A stretch of DNA of 22,641 bases from an uncultured Bacilli bacterium. GTDB lineage: Bacteria > Bacillota_I > Bacilli_A > RF39 > UBA660. Both the position numbers and the translations under genes were made by a program. Under the pieces are notes generated by a model that saw only the letters and a list, made by a program, of their open reading frames with translations, did not search any database and was not told where the DNA came from. Location of the stretch: contig CAKOQV010000012.1 in NCBI GenBank assembly GCA_934101345.1, forward strand, positions 1 to 22,641, in the 5' to 3' direction. Positions 12,845-20,814 of the stretch are shown in pieces (the first letter of the stretch is position 1; every line of letters begins with the position of its first letter).

Positions 12845-15139
12845 TTACTTAAATAATCTTTTATATACATCTTCATAGTCTTCTACTAAGACTATATCAA
12901 GTCTATCCTTAACTTCACTAGGAAGTAATATAAGCTCTTTAGATAACTCTAAAGGTAAATAAACAGTAGTAATACCATTAGTAACAGCAGATATAAGCTT
13001 CTCTTTAAGACCCCCAACAGGTAGTATCTTACCCCTTAAAGTAATCTCACCAGTCATAGATATTTTATTATCAATAACCTTATTTTTAAGTAAACTAAGA
13101 ATAGCAGTAACAATAGTAATACCCGCAGAAGGACCATCCTTAGGAACAGCTCCTTCTTCAATATGAAAGTGAAAATCAGACTCTTCAAATATCTTATAAT
13201 CAATCTTAAACTTAGTATTATTAGCCTTAATATAACTAAGAGCAATATAAATACTCTCTTTAATAACATCTCCTAGAGCACCTGTCAAAGTAACATTACC
13301 ATGCCCAGGATACAAAGTACAAGTAACCTTAAGAATAGTACCCCCATAAGGAGTATAAGCAAGACCATTAACAATACCGGTTTTATTAGTCTCTTCATTA
13401 GTCATAATACTATATTTAGATGGTCCTAAATATACTTCAATATCCGAAGGAGTAACATCTACCCTACTATTTCTATCTCTAGATATAATAACTTTTCTAA
13501 TTATTGAGTCAATTTGTCTATATAAATCTCTAGCTCCAGCTTCTTTAGTATAAGAAGTAATAATCTTTTCAATAGCCTCATCAGTAAACTTAATACCCTT
13601 TACTTTGTAATCTTCAAGTAAATTAGGTATTAAATGGTACTTAGCAATACTAACCTTTTCATATATCGTATAACTAGATAACTCAATAATCTCTAATCTA
13701 TCAAGTAAAGGAGCCGGTACCTTCTCAATATTATTCGCAGTAAGTATAAAGAGTACCTTACTCAAATCAAACTCTTCTTCTATATAATTATCACAAAACT
13801 TATTATTCTGTGACTTATCAAGTATCTCAAGTAATGCTGATGCTGGGTCCCCCTTATAATCCTTAGTAATCTTATCAACCTCATCAATCAAAAATACTGG
13901 ATTAGAAGTTTTGGCTTTCTTCATCTGCTGAATAATCTTACCAGGAGAAGCCCCTACATAAGTTCTCCTATGTCCAAGTATCTCAGCCTCATCATTAATA
14001 CCCCCTAAAGATACCTTAACAAACTCCTTACCAAGTGCTCTAGCAATAGAACTAGCAAGTGATGTCTTACCAACACCAGGAGGCCCAACCAAACAAAGTA
14101 TTGGACTATTCGCTGTATTAGTCTTCTTCTTAACCGCTATAAACTCCAGTATTCTCTTCTTAACGCTATCAAGACCAAAATGCGATTCATCCAAAGTACT
14201 CTCTATCTTTTTAATATCGGTAACATCCTTACTCTCGTTATTCCAAGGTAATGCCAAAAGCCAATCAATATAACTCCTAATCGTAGTAACTTCCGGTGAA
14301 GCACTACTAGTAAGAGAATATCTTTCTATCTCTTCATTAAGTCTCTTCGTAATATTATCAGGTAAATTAAGACTATTCATCTTATTTCTAATCTTATTAA
14401 TATCCTCTTCTTTTAAATCGGTCTCCCCAAGTTCTTCCTTAATAAGCCTAATCTTCTCCTTAAGCATATATTCTCTTTGATCTTCTTCAAGCTTAGTTTT
14501 TAAATTATCTTCTATTTCATTTTCTAATTTAACTGTTTCTATCTCTTTGGATAAATCTTCAATAATGTTTTTAATTCTAATCATTGGATTAGTAATTTCT
14601 ATATATTTAATTAAATCTTTATATTCCAAAGGTAATTCTGATACTATAATATCAGATAGTTTACTAATGCTCTTTACATCACTAATTCTACCAAGGACTG
14701 TGTTTGACATATAAGGTGATATATCAATGTACTCATCTAACTTACGATATAAAACTCTTTTTAATGCCGCTGCTTCTATTTCATTATAATCATACTCTTT
14801 GGTAGGAACAACAAAGGCTGACAAGCCAGTTTTATCTTCGATATAGCTTGATATTACTACTCTATCAATTCCTTTTAATACTACCCTTGTTATCCCATTA
14901 GGAAGATCTATCTTTGATTTTATTTTAACAAGAATACCTATTTTGGCCAGGTCATTAATAAGAGGAGACTCCTCTAATGGATCTGTTAAATTGATAAGTA
15001 AAATGTTGCTATCATAATTCTTTACGGAATTATCAAGAATATTTTTCTCTTTATCTTCAGTAAATTCTAATCTAATTTCATTAAATGGTAGTAATACTAC
15101 TTCTCTTAAATATAATATTGGTAAGTTAGTCTCTATCAT
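12845..15139 (-). CDS. lon: ATP-dependent protease Lon
   Basis: 764 residues, the usual length of bacterial LonA. N-terminal substrate-binding domain about 1-190, coiled coil about 195-275. The AAA+ domain has Walker A GPPGVGKTS (352-360), Walker B VFLIDEVD (415-422) and GHRRTYVGASPG (389-400). The Ser-Lys protease domain has catalytic S671 (PKDGPSAG) and K714 (GGLKEK), with the same 43-residue spacing as E. coli S679/K722. It degrades misfolded and regulatory proteins in the cytoplasm. GGAGG precedes the ATG. The mRNA has an approximately 75-base leader with a stable hairpin. No CIRCE element (HrcA site) was seen, so heat control, if any, is by another route. Confidence 0.98.
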   Translation of the reverse strand: MIETNLPILYLREVVLLPFNEIRLEFTEDKEKNILDNSVKNYDSNILLINLTDPLEESPLINDLAKIGILVKIKSKIDLPNGITRVVLKGIDRVVISSYIEDKTGLSAFVVPTKEYDYNEIEAAALKRVLYRKLDEYIDISPYMSNTVLGRISDVKSISKLSDIIVSELPLEYKDLIKYIEITNPMIRIKNIIEDLSKEIETVKLENEIEDNLKTKLEEDQREYMLKEKIRLIKEELGETDLKEEDINKIRNKMNSLNLPDNITKRLNEEIERYSLTSSASPEVTTIRSYIDWLLALPWNNESKDVTDIKKIESTLDESHFGLDSVKKRILEFIAVKKKTNTANSPILCLVGPPGVGKTSLASSIARALGKEFVKVSLGGINDEAEILGHRRTYVGASPGKIIQQMKKAKTSNPVFLIDEVDKITKDYKGDPASALLEILDKSQNNKFCDNYIEEEFDLSKVLFILTANNIEKVPAPLLDRLEIIELSSYTIYEKVSIAKYHLIPNLLEDYKVKGIKFTDEAIEKIITSYTKEAGARDLYRQIDSIIRKVIISRDRNSRVDVTPSDIEVYLGPSKYSIMTNEETNKTGIVNGLAYTPYGGTILKVTCTLYPGHGNVTLTGALGDVIKESIYIALSYIKANNTKFKIDYKIFEESDFHFHIEEGAVPKDGPSAGITIVTAILSLLKNKVIDNKISMTGEITLRGKILPVGGLKEKLISAVTNGITTVYLPLELSKELILLPSEVKDRLDIVLVEDYEDVYKRLFK

Positions 15140-15161
15140 ATGATGACCTCCAAATTAGCAA

Positions 15162-15205
15162 ATGCACATTAGTAATTAGTTTAAAACTTAATTAAAAATG
15201 TGCAT
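15162..15205 (-). promoter_or_regulatory. 44-nt hairpin in the lon mRNA leader
   Basis: ATGCACATT and AATGTGCAT form a 9-bp outer stem at 15162-15205, with inner TAATTA and AGTTT/AAACT pairings. It lies between the transcription start and the lon ribosome binding site. A five-codon frame (ATG CAC ATT TTT AAT TAA) preceded by AAGGAAGTG begins inside it. Such a structure could set mRNA stability or sense temperature; this is unproven. Confidence 0.5.
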
Positions 15206-15222
15206 CACTTCCTTGGTTATTT

Positions 15223-15250
15223 ATAATACCATAAAATAAAAATATATCAA
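15223..15250 (-). promoter_or_regulatory. Promoter of lon
   Basis: Minus strand TTGATA (15250-15245), 16-base spacer, TATTAT (15228-15223). The -35 is inside the left arm of the upstream gene's terminator. Confidence 0.55.
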
Positions 15251-15269
15251 GTATTTTTTGATATATTTT
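15239..15269 (-). terminator. Terminator of the SH3-like protein gene
   Basis: A perfect 12-bp stem, AAAATATATCAA (15239-15250) and TTGATATATTTT (15258-15269), followed on the minus strand by TTATTTTAT. It overlaps the lon -35 element. Confidence 0.6.
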
Positions 15270-15277
15270 ACATATTT

Positions 15278-16330
15278 TTATTCATGGAAATCGATTTTTT
15301 TGATAATATAGTTTCCATTGGTTTTTTCTATATTAAATTTACCTAAACTATATTTGAAATTAGAATTTGGACACCTAGATAAGTCTTTAATATCACATGT
15401 GCTATCATCTGTTAAATATTCATAAGCAATATTACCAGAGATTTGATTATCGTCTGAATTAGTAATTTCAATATCATAATTACCAGTATATTTGGTAAGC
15501 CATCCCTTACCAGAGTAGTTTCTGCAATAAAGATTACCATCTATTTCATAGTAGTCATCATACATTTTTTTGCTATTAATATCTGATAACTTTAGTTCTG
15601 GTTTTATAAGAGATTCATCTAAGAATGTAAGAAGGTATTTTTTTAATTCTTCAAGATTCTTATATTCAGACTTAACATAATAGCCTTTAAAACTATTACC
15701 ACTTTCATTATATTCAATAGTTTTAGTATCGCCAGGATTTTCTCCACAATAGGCTTTTAAAACATTACCTTCATAATAATTGTTGGCTTTATCGATAACT
15801 TCTTTAACAGTATTAATTATATTCTTATCTATATTATTTTTTTTAATATAGGTTCCGCAGGCATATCCAGTATAATTGCTTCCTTTTTTGATATAACTTA
15901 CTTTATACCATTTTTTACAACTATCAGTACCCGATAATTCTTCCTCAATTGTAAGTTCTTTATAGCAGGATAAACCATCAATAATATCTCCACTGGTAGA
16001 GTTTCTTACATTAAGAAGTGAGGTATTATCATCACAAGATACATATCCTATATTACTCTCATTAGTATTCTTATCTTTATCATCATTCTTATTTACTATA
16101 TCAGTATTGTTCTTTTTATTATCAGTGTTAGTGTTGTTTTTCTTATTACCGAATATAATATAAATCATAATGGCAATTAAAATAAGTACTACTACTCCTA
16201 TTACAATATAGATAATAATTTTCTTTTTATTATTATCTGTACTTCTATTAAGTTTCATTTTCATATTACTATTATCCTCCTTATAATCAAAAGGTTCTGT
16301 TTCCATTATAGGTTTATTTCCATTATCCAT
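15278..16330 (-). CDS. Membrane-anchored extracytoplasmic protein with SH3-like domain
   Basis: 350 residues: a cytoplasmic N-terminus of about 36, one membrane segment (37-60, IIIYIVIGVVVLILIAIMIY), an Asn/Lys/Asp-rich linker (62-92), an SH3-like domain (about 95-165, with LLNVRNSTSGDII, WYKVSY and GYACGTYIKK), and a C-terminal domain of about 180 residues. SH3b domains bind cell-wall peptides. The C-terminal part (EELKKYLLTFLDESL) recalls the IseA/YoeB family of autolysin inhibitors, which is a weak resemblance. Several Cys pairs suggest extracytoplasmic disulfides. The gene is divergent from the second dCMP deaminase; AGGAGG precedes the ATG. Confidence 0.8.
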   Translation of the reverse strand: MDNGNKPIMETEPFDYKEDNSNMKMKLNRSTDNNKKKIIIYIVIGVVVLILIAIMIYIIFGNKKNNTNTDNKKNNTDIVNKNDDKDKNTNESNIGYVSCDDNTSLLNVRNSTSGDIIDGLSCYKELTIEEELSGTDSCKKWYKVSYIKKGSNYTGYACGTYIKKNNIDKNIINTVKEVIDKANNYYEGNVLKAYCGENPGDTKTIEYNESGNSFKGYYVKSEYKNLEELKKYLLTFLDESLIKPELKLSDINSKKMYDDYYEIDGNLYCRNYSGKGWLTKYTGNYDIEITNSDDNQISGNIAYEYLTDDSTCDIKDLSRCPNSNFKYSLGKFNIEKTNGNYIIKKIDFHE

Positions 16331-16410
16331 ATTTATCCTCCTTACTTACACCTATAATATATCATAAATTATGAAAAAAGAATAGTTTTTATTCCAAGTT
16401 TACACTTTTT

Positions 16411-16440
16411 TTGATACAACTTTTATAAAAGGTGTATTAT
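16411..16440 (+). promoter_or_regulatory. Promoter of the second dCMP deaminase gene
   Basis: TTGATA (16411-16416), 18-base spacer, TATTAT (16435-16440). Transcription would begin near 16447, only about 11 bases before the ATG, so the mRNA is nearly leaderless. TATTATGGAAAGAGA occurs twice (16435-16449 and 16454-16468), once over the -10 and once over the start codon. Confidence 0.5.
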
Positions 16441-16457
16441 GGAAAGAGAGAAGTATT

Positions 16458-16947
16458 ATGGAAAGAGACGATAAAATAAGTTATTATTTAGATATTGCTG
16501 AAGCTATCGTTGAAAGAGGAACATGTCTAAGGAGAAACTTTAGGGCTATTATTGTAAAAAATGATGAAATAATAGCTACTGGATATGTTGGTGCTCCTCG
16601 TGGAGGTGAAAACTGCTGCGACATTGGTTATTGTACAAGAGAAAAATTAAATATTCCAAGAGGTGAAAGATACGAACTATGCCGTAGTGTTCATGCTGAA
16701 CAAAATGCTATCATTAGTGCTTCAAGAAGAGATATGATTGATTCTACTCTATACTTAGTTGGAACAAATTATAAAGATCATACCTATGTTGAAAATGCTA
16801 ATCATTGTGCATTATGTAAAAGAATGATTATCAATTCTGGTATCAAGGAAGTAATAATTAGAGATGCCAAGAAAAAAATATCATATTGCAGGTGCTAAAG
16901 AATATATAGATAATGATGAAAGCTTAGAAAAAGTGTTAGGTTATTAA
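16458..16947 (+). pseudogene. Deoxycytidylate deaminase-like gene with apparent frameshift in an A7 run
   Basis: The uninterrupted frame gives 146 residues (16458-16898), with the deaminase zinc site H79-A-E81 and C117-x2-C120, and the NCCDIGYC...REKLNIP...YELCRSVHAEQNAI segment typical of dCMP deaminases. The frame ends oddly with ISYCRC after KKK. If the A7 run at 16872-16878 had six A, the frame would continue YHIAGAKEYIDNDESLEKVL then GY and stop at 16947, just before a strong terminator, giving 162 residues. The extension has ordinary composition and ends where a gene should. Causes could be a sequencing or assembly error (most likely), a real mutation or slippage. The catalytic core is intact either way. 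A deaminase of a different subfamily lies at 10619-11122. Confidence 0.75.
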
Positions 16948-16948
16948 G

Positions 16949-16971
16949 AAAAGACAGTTGCTGTCTTTTTT
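16949..16971. terminator. Bidirectional terminator between the deaminase and spo0A
   Basis: AAAAGACAG, loop TTG, CTGTCTTTT: a perfect 9-bp stem followed by T's on the plus strand, with A's upstream serving as the U tract for spo0A on the minus strand. It follows directly after the restored deaminase stop. Confidence 0.85.
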
Positions 16972-16972
16972 A

Positions 16973-17728
16973 TTATCTAACATATTCAAGTCTAAGTTTA
17001 TCTGCTACGGTAACGATGAACTCTGAATTGGTAGGTTTAGCTTTATCAATATCCACACTATGTCCGAATACTTCTTCCATCAAATCCCAGTCTCCTCTAT
17101 TCCAAGATACTTCAATAGCATGTCTAATAGCTCTTTCAACTCTTGATACAGTGGTATCGAATTTACCTGCTAAAGTAGGATATAATTCTTTAGTTATACC
17201 TCCAACTATTTCCGGATTATCATATACCATTGAAATGGCCTCTCTAATATATTGATATCCTTTAATATGTGATGGCATACCTAGTTCATGTAACATCTTA
17301 CTAATAGATATTTGAAGATTATTACTGATAAGATTAATACTCTTACTTTGATTAGTATTAAAGGTATCTAGTATCTTATCTTCTAAATCAGATAATTCAA
17401 AAGGTTTAAGTATATAGTAATTAGCACCATATTCACTAACCTTTCTTATTGTATCTGGAGCATTATAAGAAGTAGCCACGATTATATTAGAAGCAATATT
17501 AGAATTTTTTAATTCTTTTAGTACACCCATTCCATCTTTCTTTGGCATAATTAAATCTAGTATAATAAGATCATATTTAAGTTTACCTTCTTTAATAATA
17601 TTTAATCCTTCTACTCCATCATTAGCACTACCAACAATTTCAATCTTCGGATGATTTTCAAAGTAATCTTTAACCATCTCCACTAAATTAACATTATCAT
17701 CAATCATTAAAACTTTTATTTTTTCCAT
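16973..17728 (-). CDS. spo0A: Sporulation master regulator Spo0A
   Basis: 251 residues. The receiver domain (1-120) has the acidic pair D10, D11, phosphoacceptor D58 (ILDLIMPKKDG), an ATSYN switch segment and LKPF. The C-terminal Spo0A domain (about 145-251) includes SKMLHELGMPSHIKGYQYIR, VSRVERAIRHAIEVSW and the NSEFIVTVADKLRLE end, which bind 0A boxes. Phosphorylated Spo0A starts sporulation and controls stationary-phase genes. GAGGG precedes the ATG. A 0A box overlaps a putative -10 upstream, suggesting autoregulation. A kinase, spo0F or spo0B is not in the window, and the usual spoIVB neighbour is absent. Confidence 0.98.
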   Translation of the reverse strand: MEKIKVLMIDDNVNLVEMVKDYFENHPKIEIVGSANDGVEGLNIIKEGKLKYDLIILDLIMPKKDGMGVLKELKNSNIASNIIVATSYNAPDTIRKVSEYGANYYILKPFELSDLEDKILDTFNTNQSKSINLISNNLQISISKMLHELGMPSHIKGYQYIREAISMVYDNPEIVGGITKELYPTLAGKFDTTVSRVERAIRHAIEVSWNRGDWDLMEEVFGHSVDIDKAKPTNSEFIVTVADKLRLEYVR

Positions 17729-17782
17729 TTTTTATACCCTCTTTCTTACATTATCATTGTACTGCATCAAAAACGAAAAATA

Positions 17783-17794
17783 TGTCGAATTATA
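17783..17794 (-). promoter_or_regulatory. 0A box overlapping a -10 element upstream of spo0A
   Basis: TGTCGAA (17783-17789, plus strand) is the exact Spo0A-binding consensus. Minus-strand TATAAT (17794-17789) overlaps its last base. Bound Spo0A would cover the start-proximal part of this promoter. The -35 is weak. Chance matches to a 7-mer are expected in a window this size, so position is the main argument. Confidence 0.5.
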
Positions 17795-17811
17795 CTATGA
17801 ACCAAAGAAAA

Positions 17812-17845
17812 ATAGAGAAATATCTTATTTTGGGTACTTCTCTAT
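17812..17845 (-). terminator. Terminator of the pgk-tpiA operon
   Basis: ATAGAGAA (17812-17819) and TTCTCTAT (17838-17845) form an 8-bp stem with an 18-base loop, overlapping the tpiA stop. The minus strand continues TTTTCTTT. Confidence 0.55.
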
Positions 17846-18543
17846 ATTCTTTTTAATATTTTTTCTACTTCTTTTATATTTGACGACATTGCGCCAATCA
17901 TCACACCAGATAACTCCTCTATATTAATAATATCATTGATGTTGCCACTATCAACGCTACCGCCATATATAATACTTGGTTTTTTATGATATTTATCTTC
18001 TAGATATTTACTAGTGAATTTTACTACCTCTTTAATCCTATTAATACTTGGAAGTGTTCCAGTACCAATGGCATATGCTGGCTCATAAGCAAAAGTAATA
18101 AAATCTATATTTAAAACATCTTTCAGATAGGCGTCAAGTATTTTAGGAATTTTTTCTTTATAATCTTCATCTATGTTTTCTCCAAAGCAAAGAATTGGTA
18201 ATATGTTTGCCTCTAAGGCTGCGATAAGTTTCATATTAACAATATTTTTATTTTCGCAATACTTTTCTACTCTTTCATTGTGTCCTATTATAGCATACTC
18301 TACGCCTAGAGATTTAATCTGATCGGTTGATATTTCTCCTGTATTATTAATGTCCAGACTATAATTAATATTTTGACATCCGATGGCATAATCCGTATTG
18401 TTTAGAAAAGCCTCTAAATAAATACTAGATGGGCAGACAATGATATTGCACTCGGTTTCAATATTATTGATTCTTTCTATATAACTATATAAATCATCAT
18501 ACAAAAGACTCATTTTATGGTTAAATACTATTAATTTATTCAT
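17842..18543 (-). CDS. tpiA: Triosephosphate isomerase, divergent
   Basis: 233 residues, shorter than the usual 250. The catalytic Lys (K10 in FNHKM, normally NWKM), catalytic His (H88 in IIGHNERVE, normally GHSERR) and catalytic Glu (E154 in FAYEPAYAIGTG) are all present, as are the phosphate-binding YGGSV and a C-terminal GVMIGAMS. The enzyme interconverts dihydroxyacetone phosphate and glyceraldehyde 3-phosphate. The changes around the catalytic His and the Trp-to-His next to the Lys mark a divergent form, but all three catalytic residues argue for activity. The ATG overlaps the end of the flippase-like gene by 8 bases. Last gene of the pgk operon. Confidence 0.92.
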   Translation of the reverse strand: MNKLIVFNHKMSLLYDDLYSYIERINNIETECNIIVCPSSIYLEAFLNNTDYAIGCQNINYSLDINNTGEISTDQIKSLGVEYAIIGHNERVEKYCENKNIVNMKLIAALEANILPILCFGENIDEDYKEKIPKILDAYLKDVLNIDFITFAYEPAYAIGTGTLPSINRIKEVVKFTSKYLEDKYHKKPSIIYGGSVDSGNINDIINIEELSGVMIGAMSSNIKEVEKILKRI

Positions 18544-19558
18544 AATTATGTTTCACCTTCTTCCATGTAATTGCAATTATTCCTCCAGTAATAAGCGGAA
18601 TATAGTAAGTGACAAATCTCCATATTAGCATAAAAGCCATTATACCTGATTCTGAAATAAGCCCAGTAAATAAATATACAAAATTATATTCAGCAGCGCC
18701 GCTATTGCCTGGAGTTATAAATATTAGACTAAGCATCTTTACATATGTAGCTAGAATAAACATTTTAACTGCACTAATACTAGTTATTCCCATTGAAACT
18801 GCTACTGGGTAAGCCGCTAACATATAGAATAAAAATGATAACATTTGAATACCTATTACCTTAAAGAATAGTTTTTTATCATGTCTTAGTTTTTCAACGC
18901 CTTCATCAAAGTTCTTTAAATAATTATCTAATCTATCTCTAGTTTTATCAACATTTCTGATAATATGAAGTTTATGACATATTTGTAGTCCTTTCTTCAT
19001 AATAAAATGATTAAATTTCTTATTGTAGGCTACTAGGAAAAAAAAGCCAAGTAAAAAGCCATTTATTAAAAAATTAAGAACTACAAAAGAAAAAATAAAA
19101 CTATTAAGAGGGGCAACTCTAATAAATAAATTTAGAATTACTGCCACTGTATTAATTAGTAATAAAGATATCTGATAAGTAATAAATTTTTGTATGGCAA
19201 TATTAGATCCTTTTCCTACTGGAATACCGCAGTCTCTCATATATAAAATTTCAAAAGATTCACCACCTAATGAACTAGGAGTAATACCCGCAAAAAAGGG
19301 ATAAATAAGTTCAATAAGCACCATATCTTTTATTTTTATATTAGGCTTTTCTTTCTTAGCTAAAAAGTATAATGTTTCTCCAAGAAAATATTTTGATAAA
19401 AACATAAAGAATACTCCTATCAGAAGAAACAACATGTTGACATCATCAAGAGTATTTAAAATGTCTTTATAATCATCTTTTAAAGAAAAATATAATACAA
19501 ATGCAAATAGGATTATTACAAAGGCTAAATACATAGTTATTTTATTTTTTTTCATCAT
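18536..19558 (-). CDS. Lysylphosphatidylglycerol synthetase/flippase-like integral membrane protein (UPF0104)
   Basis: About 340 residues with roughly eight membrane segments. The family core is PFFAGITPSSLGGESFEILYMRDCGIPVGKG, and further on FITPGNSGAAEYNFVYLF. These match the membrane domain shared by the MprF flippase part and AglD/UPF0104 proteins; there is no C-terminal aminoacyl-transferase domain. It probably moves or senses a lipid. I place the start at the ATG at 19558 rather than the TTG at 19561. It overlaps pgk upstream and tpiA downstream, an odd place for a lipid protein between two glycolytic genes. Confidence 0.88.
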   Translation of the reverse strand: MMKKNKITMYLAFVIILFAFVLYFSLKDDYKDILNTLDDVNMLFLLIGVFFMFLSKYFLGETLYFLAKKEKPNIKIKDMVLIELIYPFFAGITPSSLGGESFEILYMRDCGIPVGKGSNIAIQKFITYQISLLLINTVAVILNLFIRVAPLNSFIFSFVVLNFLINGFLLGFFFLVAYNKKFNHFIMKKGLQICHKLHIIRNVDKTRDRLDNYLKNFDEGVEKLRHDKKLFFKVIGIQMLSFLFYMLAAYPVAVSMGITSISAVKMFILATYVKMLSLIFITPGNSGAAEYNFVYLFTGLISESGIMAFMLIWRFVTYYIPLITGGIIAITWKKVKHNYE

Positions 19559-20723
19559 CAATCACTTCTATTCCTATCAATTTACCATCTTCTAAATATT
19601 TCATCGTGGCGCCACCGCCAGTAGACACATGGTAAAATTTTTTTTCAAAACCTAGGGCATTGACTGCTGCTGCAGTATCTCCACCGCCAACAACGGTCTT
19701 GGCTTTAATTTCACTAAGCTGTTTCATTATCAAATATGTACCATTACTAAATCTACCTTGTTCAAACATCCCCATCGGTCCGTTCAATATTACTCTTTTT
19801 GAAGTAGATAATATTTTATTAAATTTATTAACTGTTCTAGAACCAATGTCATAGCCAATGTCATCATCTTCAAAATGTTCTATTAATTTATTACCTAAAA
19901 CATTATCCTTTTCTGTAATAAAGTCTTCTGGTAATATAATTTTATTTGGATATTTATCTAGCATATCTTTGCAGAAAGAAATATGTTCGTTACTAACAAT
20001 AGAATTACCAACATTGTAGCCTAATGCTTTTAAAAAAGTAAAAGACATTGCTCCTCCCACTAGAAGCTTATCACATTTTGCTAATAATTTTTCAATTAGT
20101 ACAATTTTATCATCAACTTTTTTACCACCCATTATTACAATAAACGGATGCGTGTCACTATTTAAGACGGTATCAATTTTATCTAATTCATTCTCTATCA
20201 GAAACCCAATACCACTGGGTAAATATTTAGGTATGCCTGTAACTGAAGCATGATTTCTATGACAAGAACCATAAGCATCCTCAATAAAAAGATCACCAAG
20301 TGATGCCCAATATTTAGATAACTCTTCATCACAAGTAGATTCTTTCTTACCACATAAGTCTTCAAATCTAGTATTCTCTACTAATAAAACATCACCATTA
20401 TTTAGTTCATTAATCATCTTTTCTAATTTATATCCTCTGGTATCAGGGGAAAATTTAACTTCTTTGTTTAAATATCTAGATAGTGCTACAGAAACTGGAT
20501 ATAAACTATTACTCTTTTTATCACTAGCAGTTTTTACTTTTCCTAAGTGAGAAAGTAAAATAACTCTGGCTCCTTTCATGATAGCATATCTAATAGTTTT
20601 TAAATTAGCCTTTATTCTAGTATAGTCAGTTATTTTATTTTTACTATTTAGTGGCACATTAAAGTCACATCTTATAATTACTTTTTTTCCTTCTAATTTA
20701 TAATTTTTTATTGTCTTTTTCAT
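19542..20723 (-). CDS. pgk: Phosphoglycerate kinase
   Basis: 393 residues, full length for bacterial PGK. Recognised segments: RCDFNVPL near the N-terminus (substrate binding), LLSHLGK, VLLVENTRF, DAYGSCHRNHASVTGIP, MGGKKVDDKI, LNGPMGMFEQGRF and GGGDTAAAV with STGGGAT at the C-terminal nucleotide site. It makes ATP from 1,3-bisphosphoglycerate in glycolysis. It has its own promoter (TAGACT-N17-TACAAT) and overlaps the membrane-protein gene by about 17 bases. gapA is not next to it. Confidence 0.97.
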   Translation of the reverse strand: MKKTIKNYKLEGKKVIIRCDFNVPLNSKNKITDYTRIKANLKTIRYAIMKGARVILLSHLGKVKTASDKKSNSLYPVSVALSRYLNKEVKFSPDTRGYKLEKMINELNNGDVLLVENTRFEDLCGKKESTCDEELSKYWASLGDLFIEDAYGSCHRNHASVTGIPKYLPSGIGFLIENELDKIDTVLNSDTHPFIVIMGGKKVDDKIVLIEKLLAKCDKLLVGGAMSFTFLKALGYNVGNSIVSNEHISFCKDMLDKYPNKIILPEDFITEKDNVLGNKLIEHFEDDDIGYDIGSRTVNKFNKILSTSKRVILNGPMGMFEQGRFSNGTYLIMKQLSEIKAKTVVGGGDTAAAVNALGFEKKFYHVSTGGGATMKYLEDGKLIGIEVIDDEKK

Positions 20724-20745
20724 TTTTTATCCTCATCTATGTTTA

Positions 20746-20774
20746 ATTGTAACATATTTATTATTTTTAGTCTA
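20746..20774 (-). promoter_or_regulatory. Promoter of the pgk operon
   Basis: Minus strand TAGACT (20774-20769), 17-base spacer and extended -10 TGTTACAAT (hexamer 20751-20746). The mRNA would begin near 20739. Confidence 0.65.
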
Positions 20775-20814
20775 TATTTTAATTTAAAATAATAAAATAT
20801 TATTGAGGGATATT

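Noticed and set aside
13054..13269. Minus-strand 71-codon Leu/Ile-rich ORF inside lon
   Set aside because: It is an alternative frame of the Lon protease domain, whose catalytic Ser-Lys motifs are intact in the main frame.
16439..16474. ATG at 16439 beginning an 11-codon ORF as the true start or leader of the deaminase gene
   Set aside because: It overlaps the -10 hexamer, so it lies upstream of the expected transcription start; it arises from the local duplication of TATTATGGAAAGAGA.
17016..17255. Plus-strand ORF of 79 codons antisense to spo0A
   Set aside because: It lies opposite the conserved Spo0A DNA-binding domain and has no family features or initiation signals.
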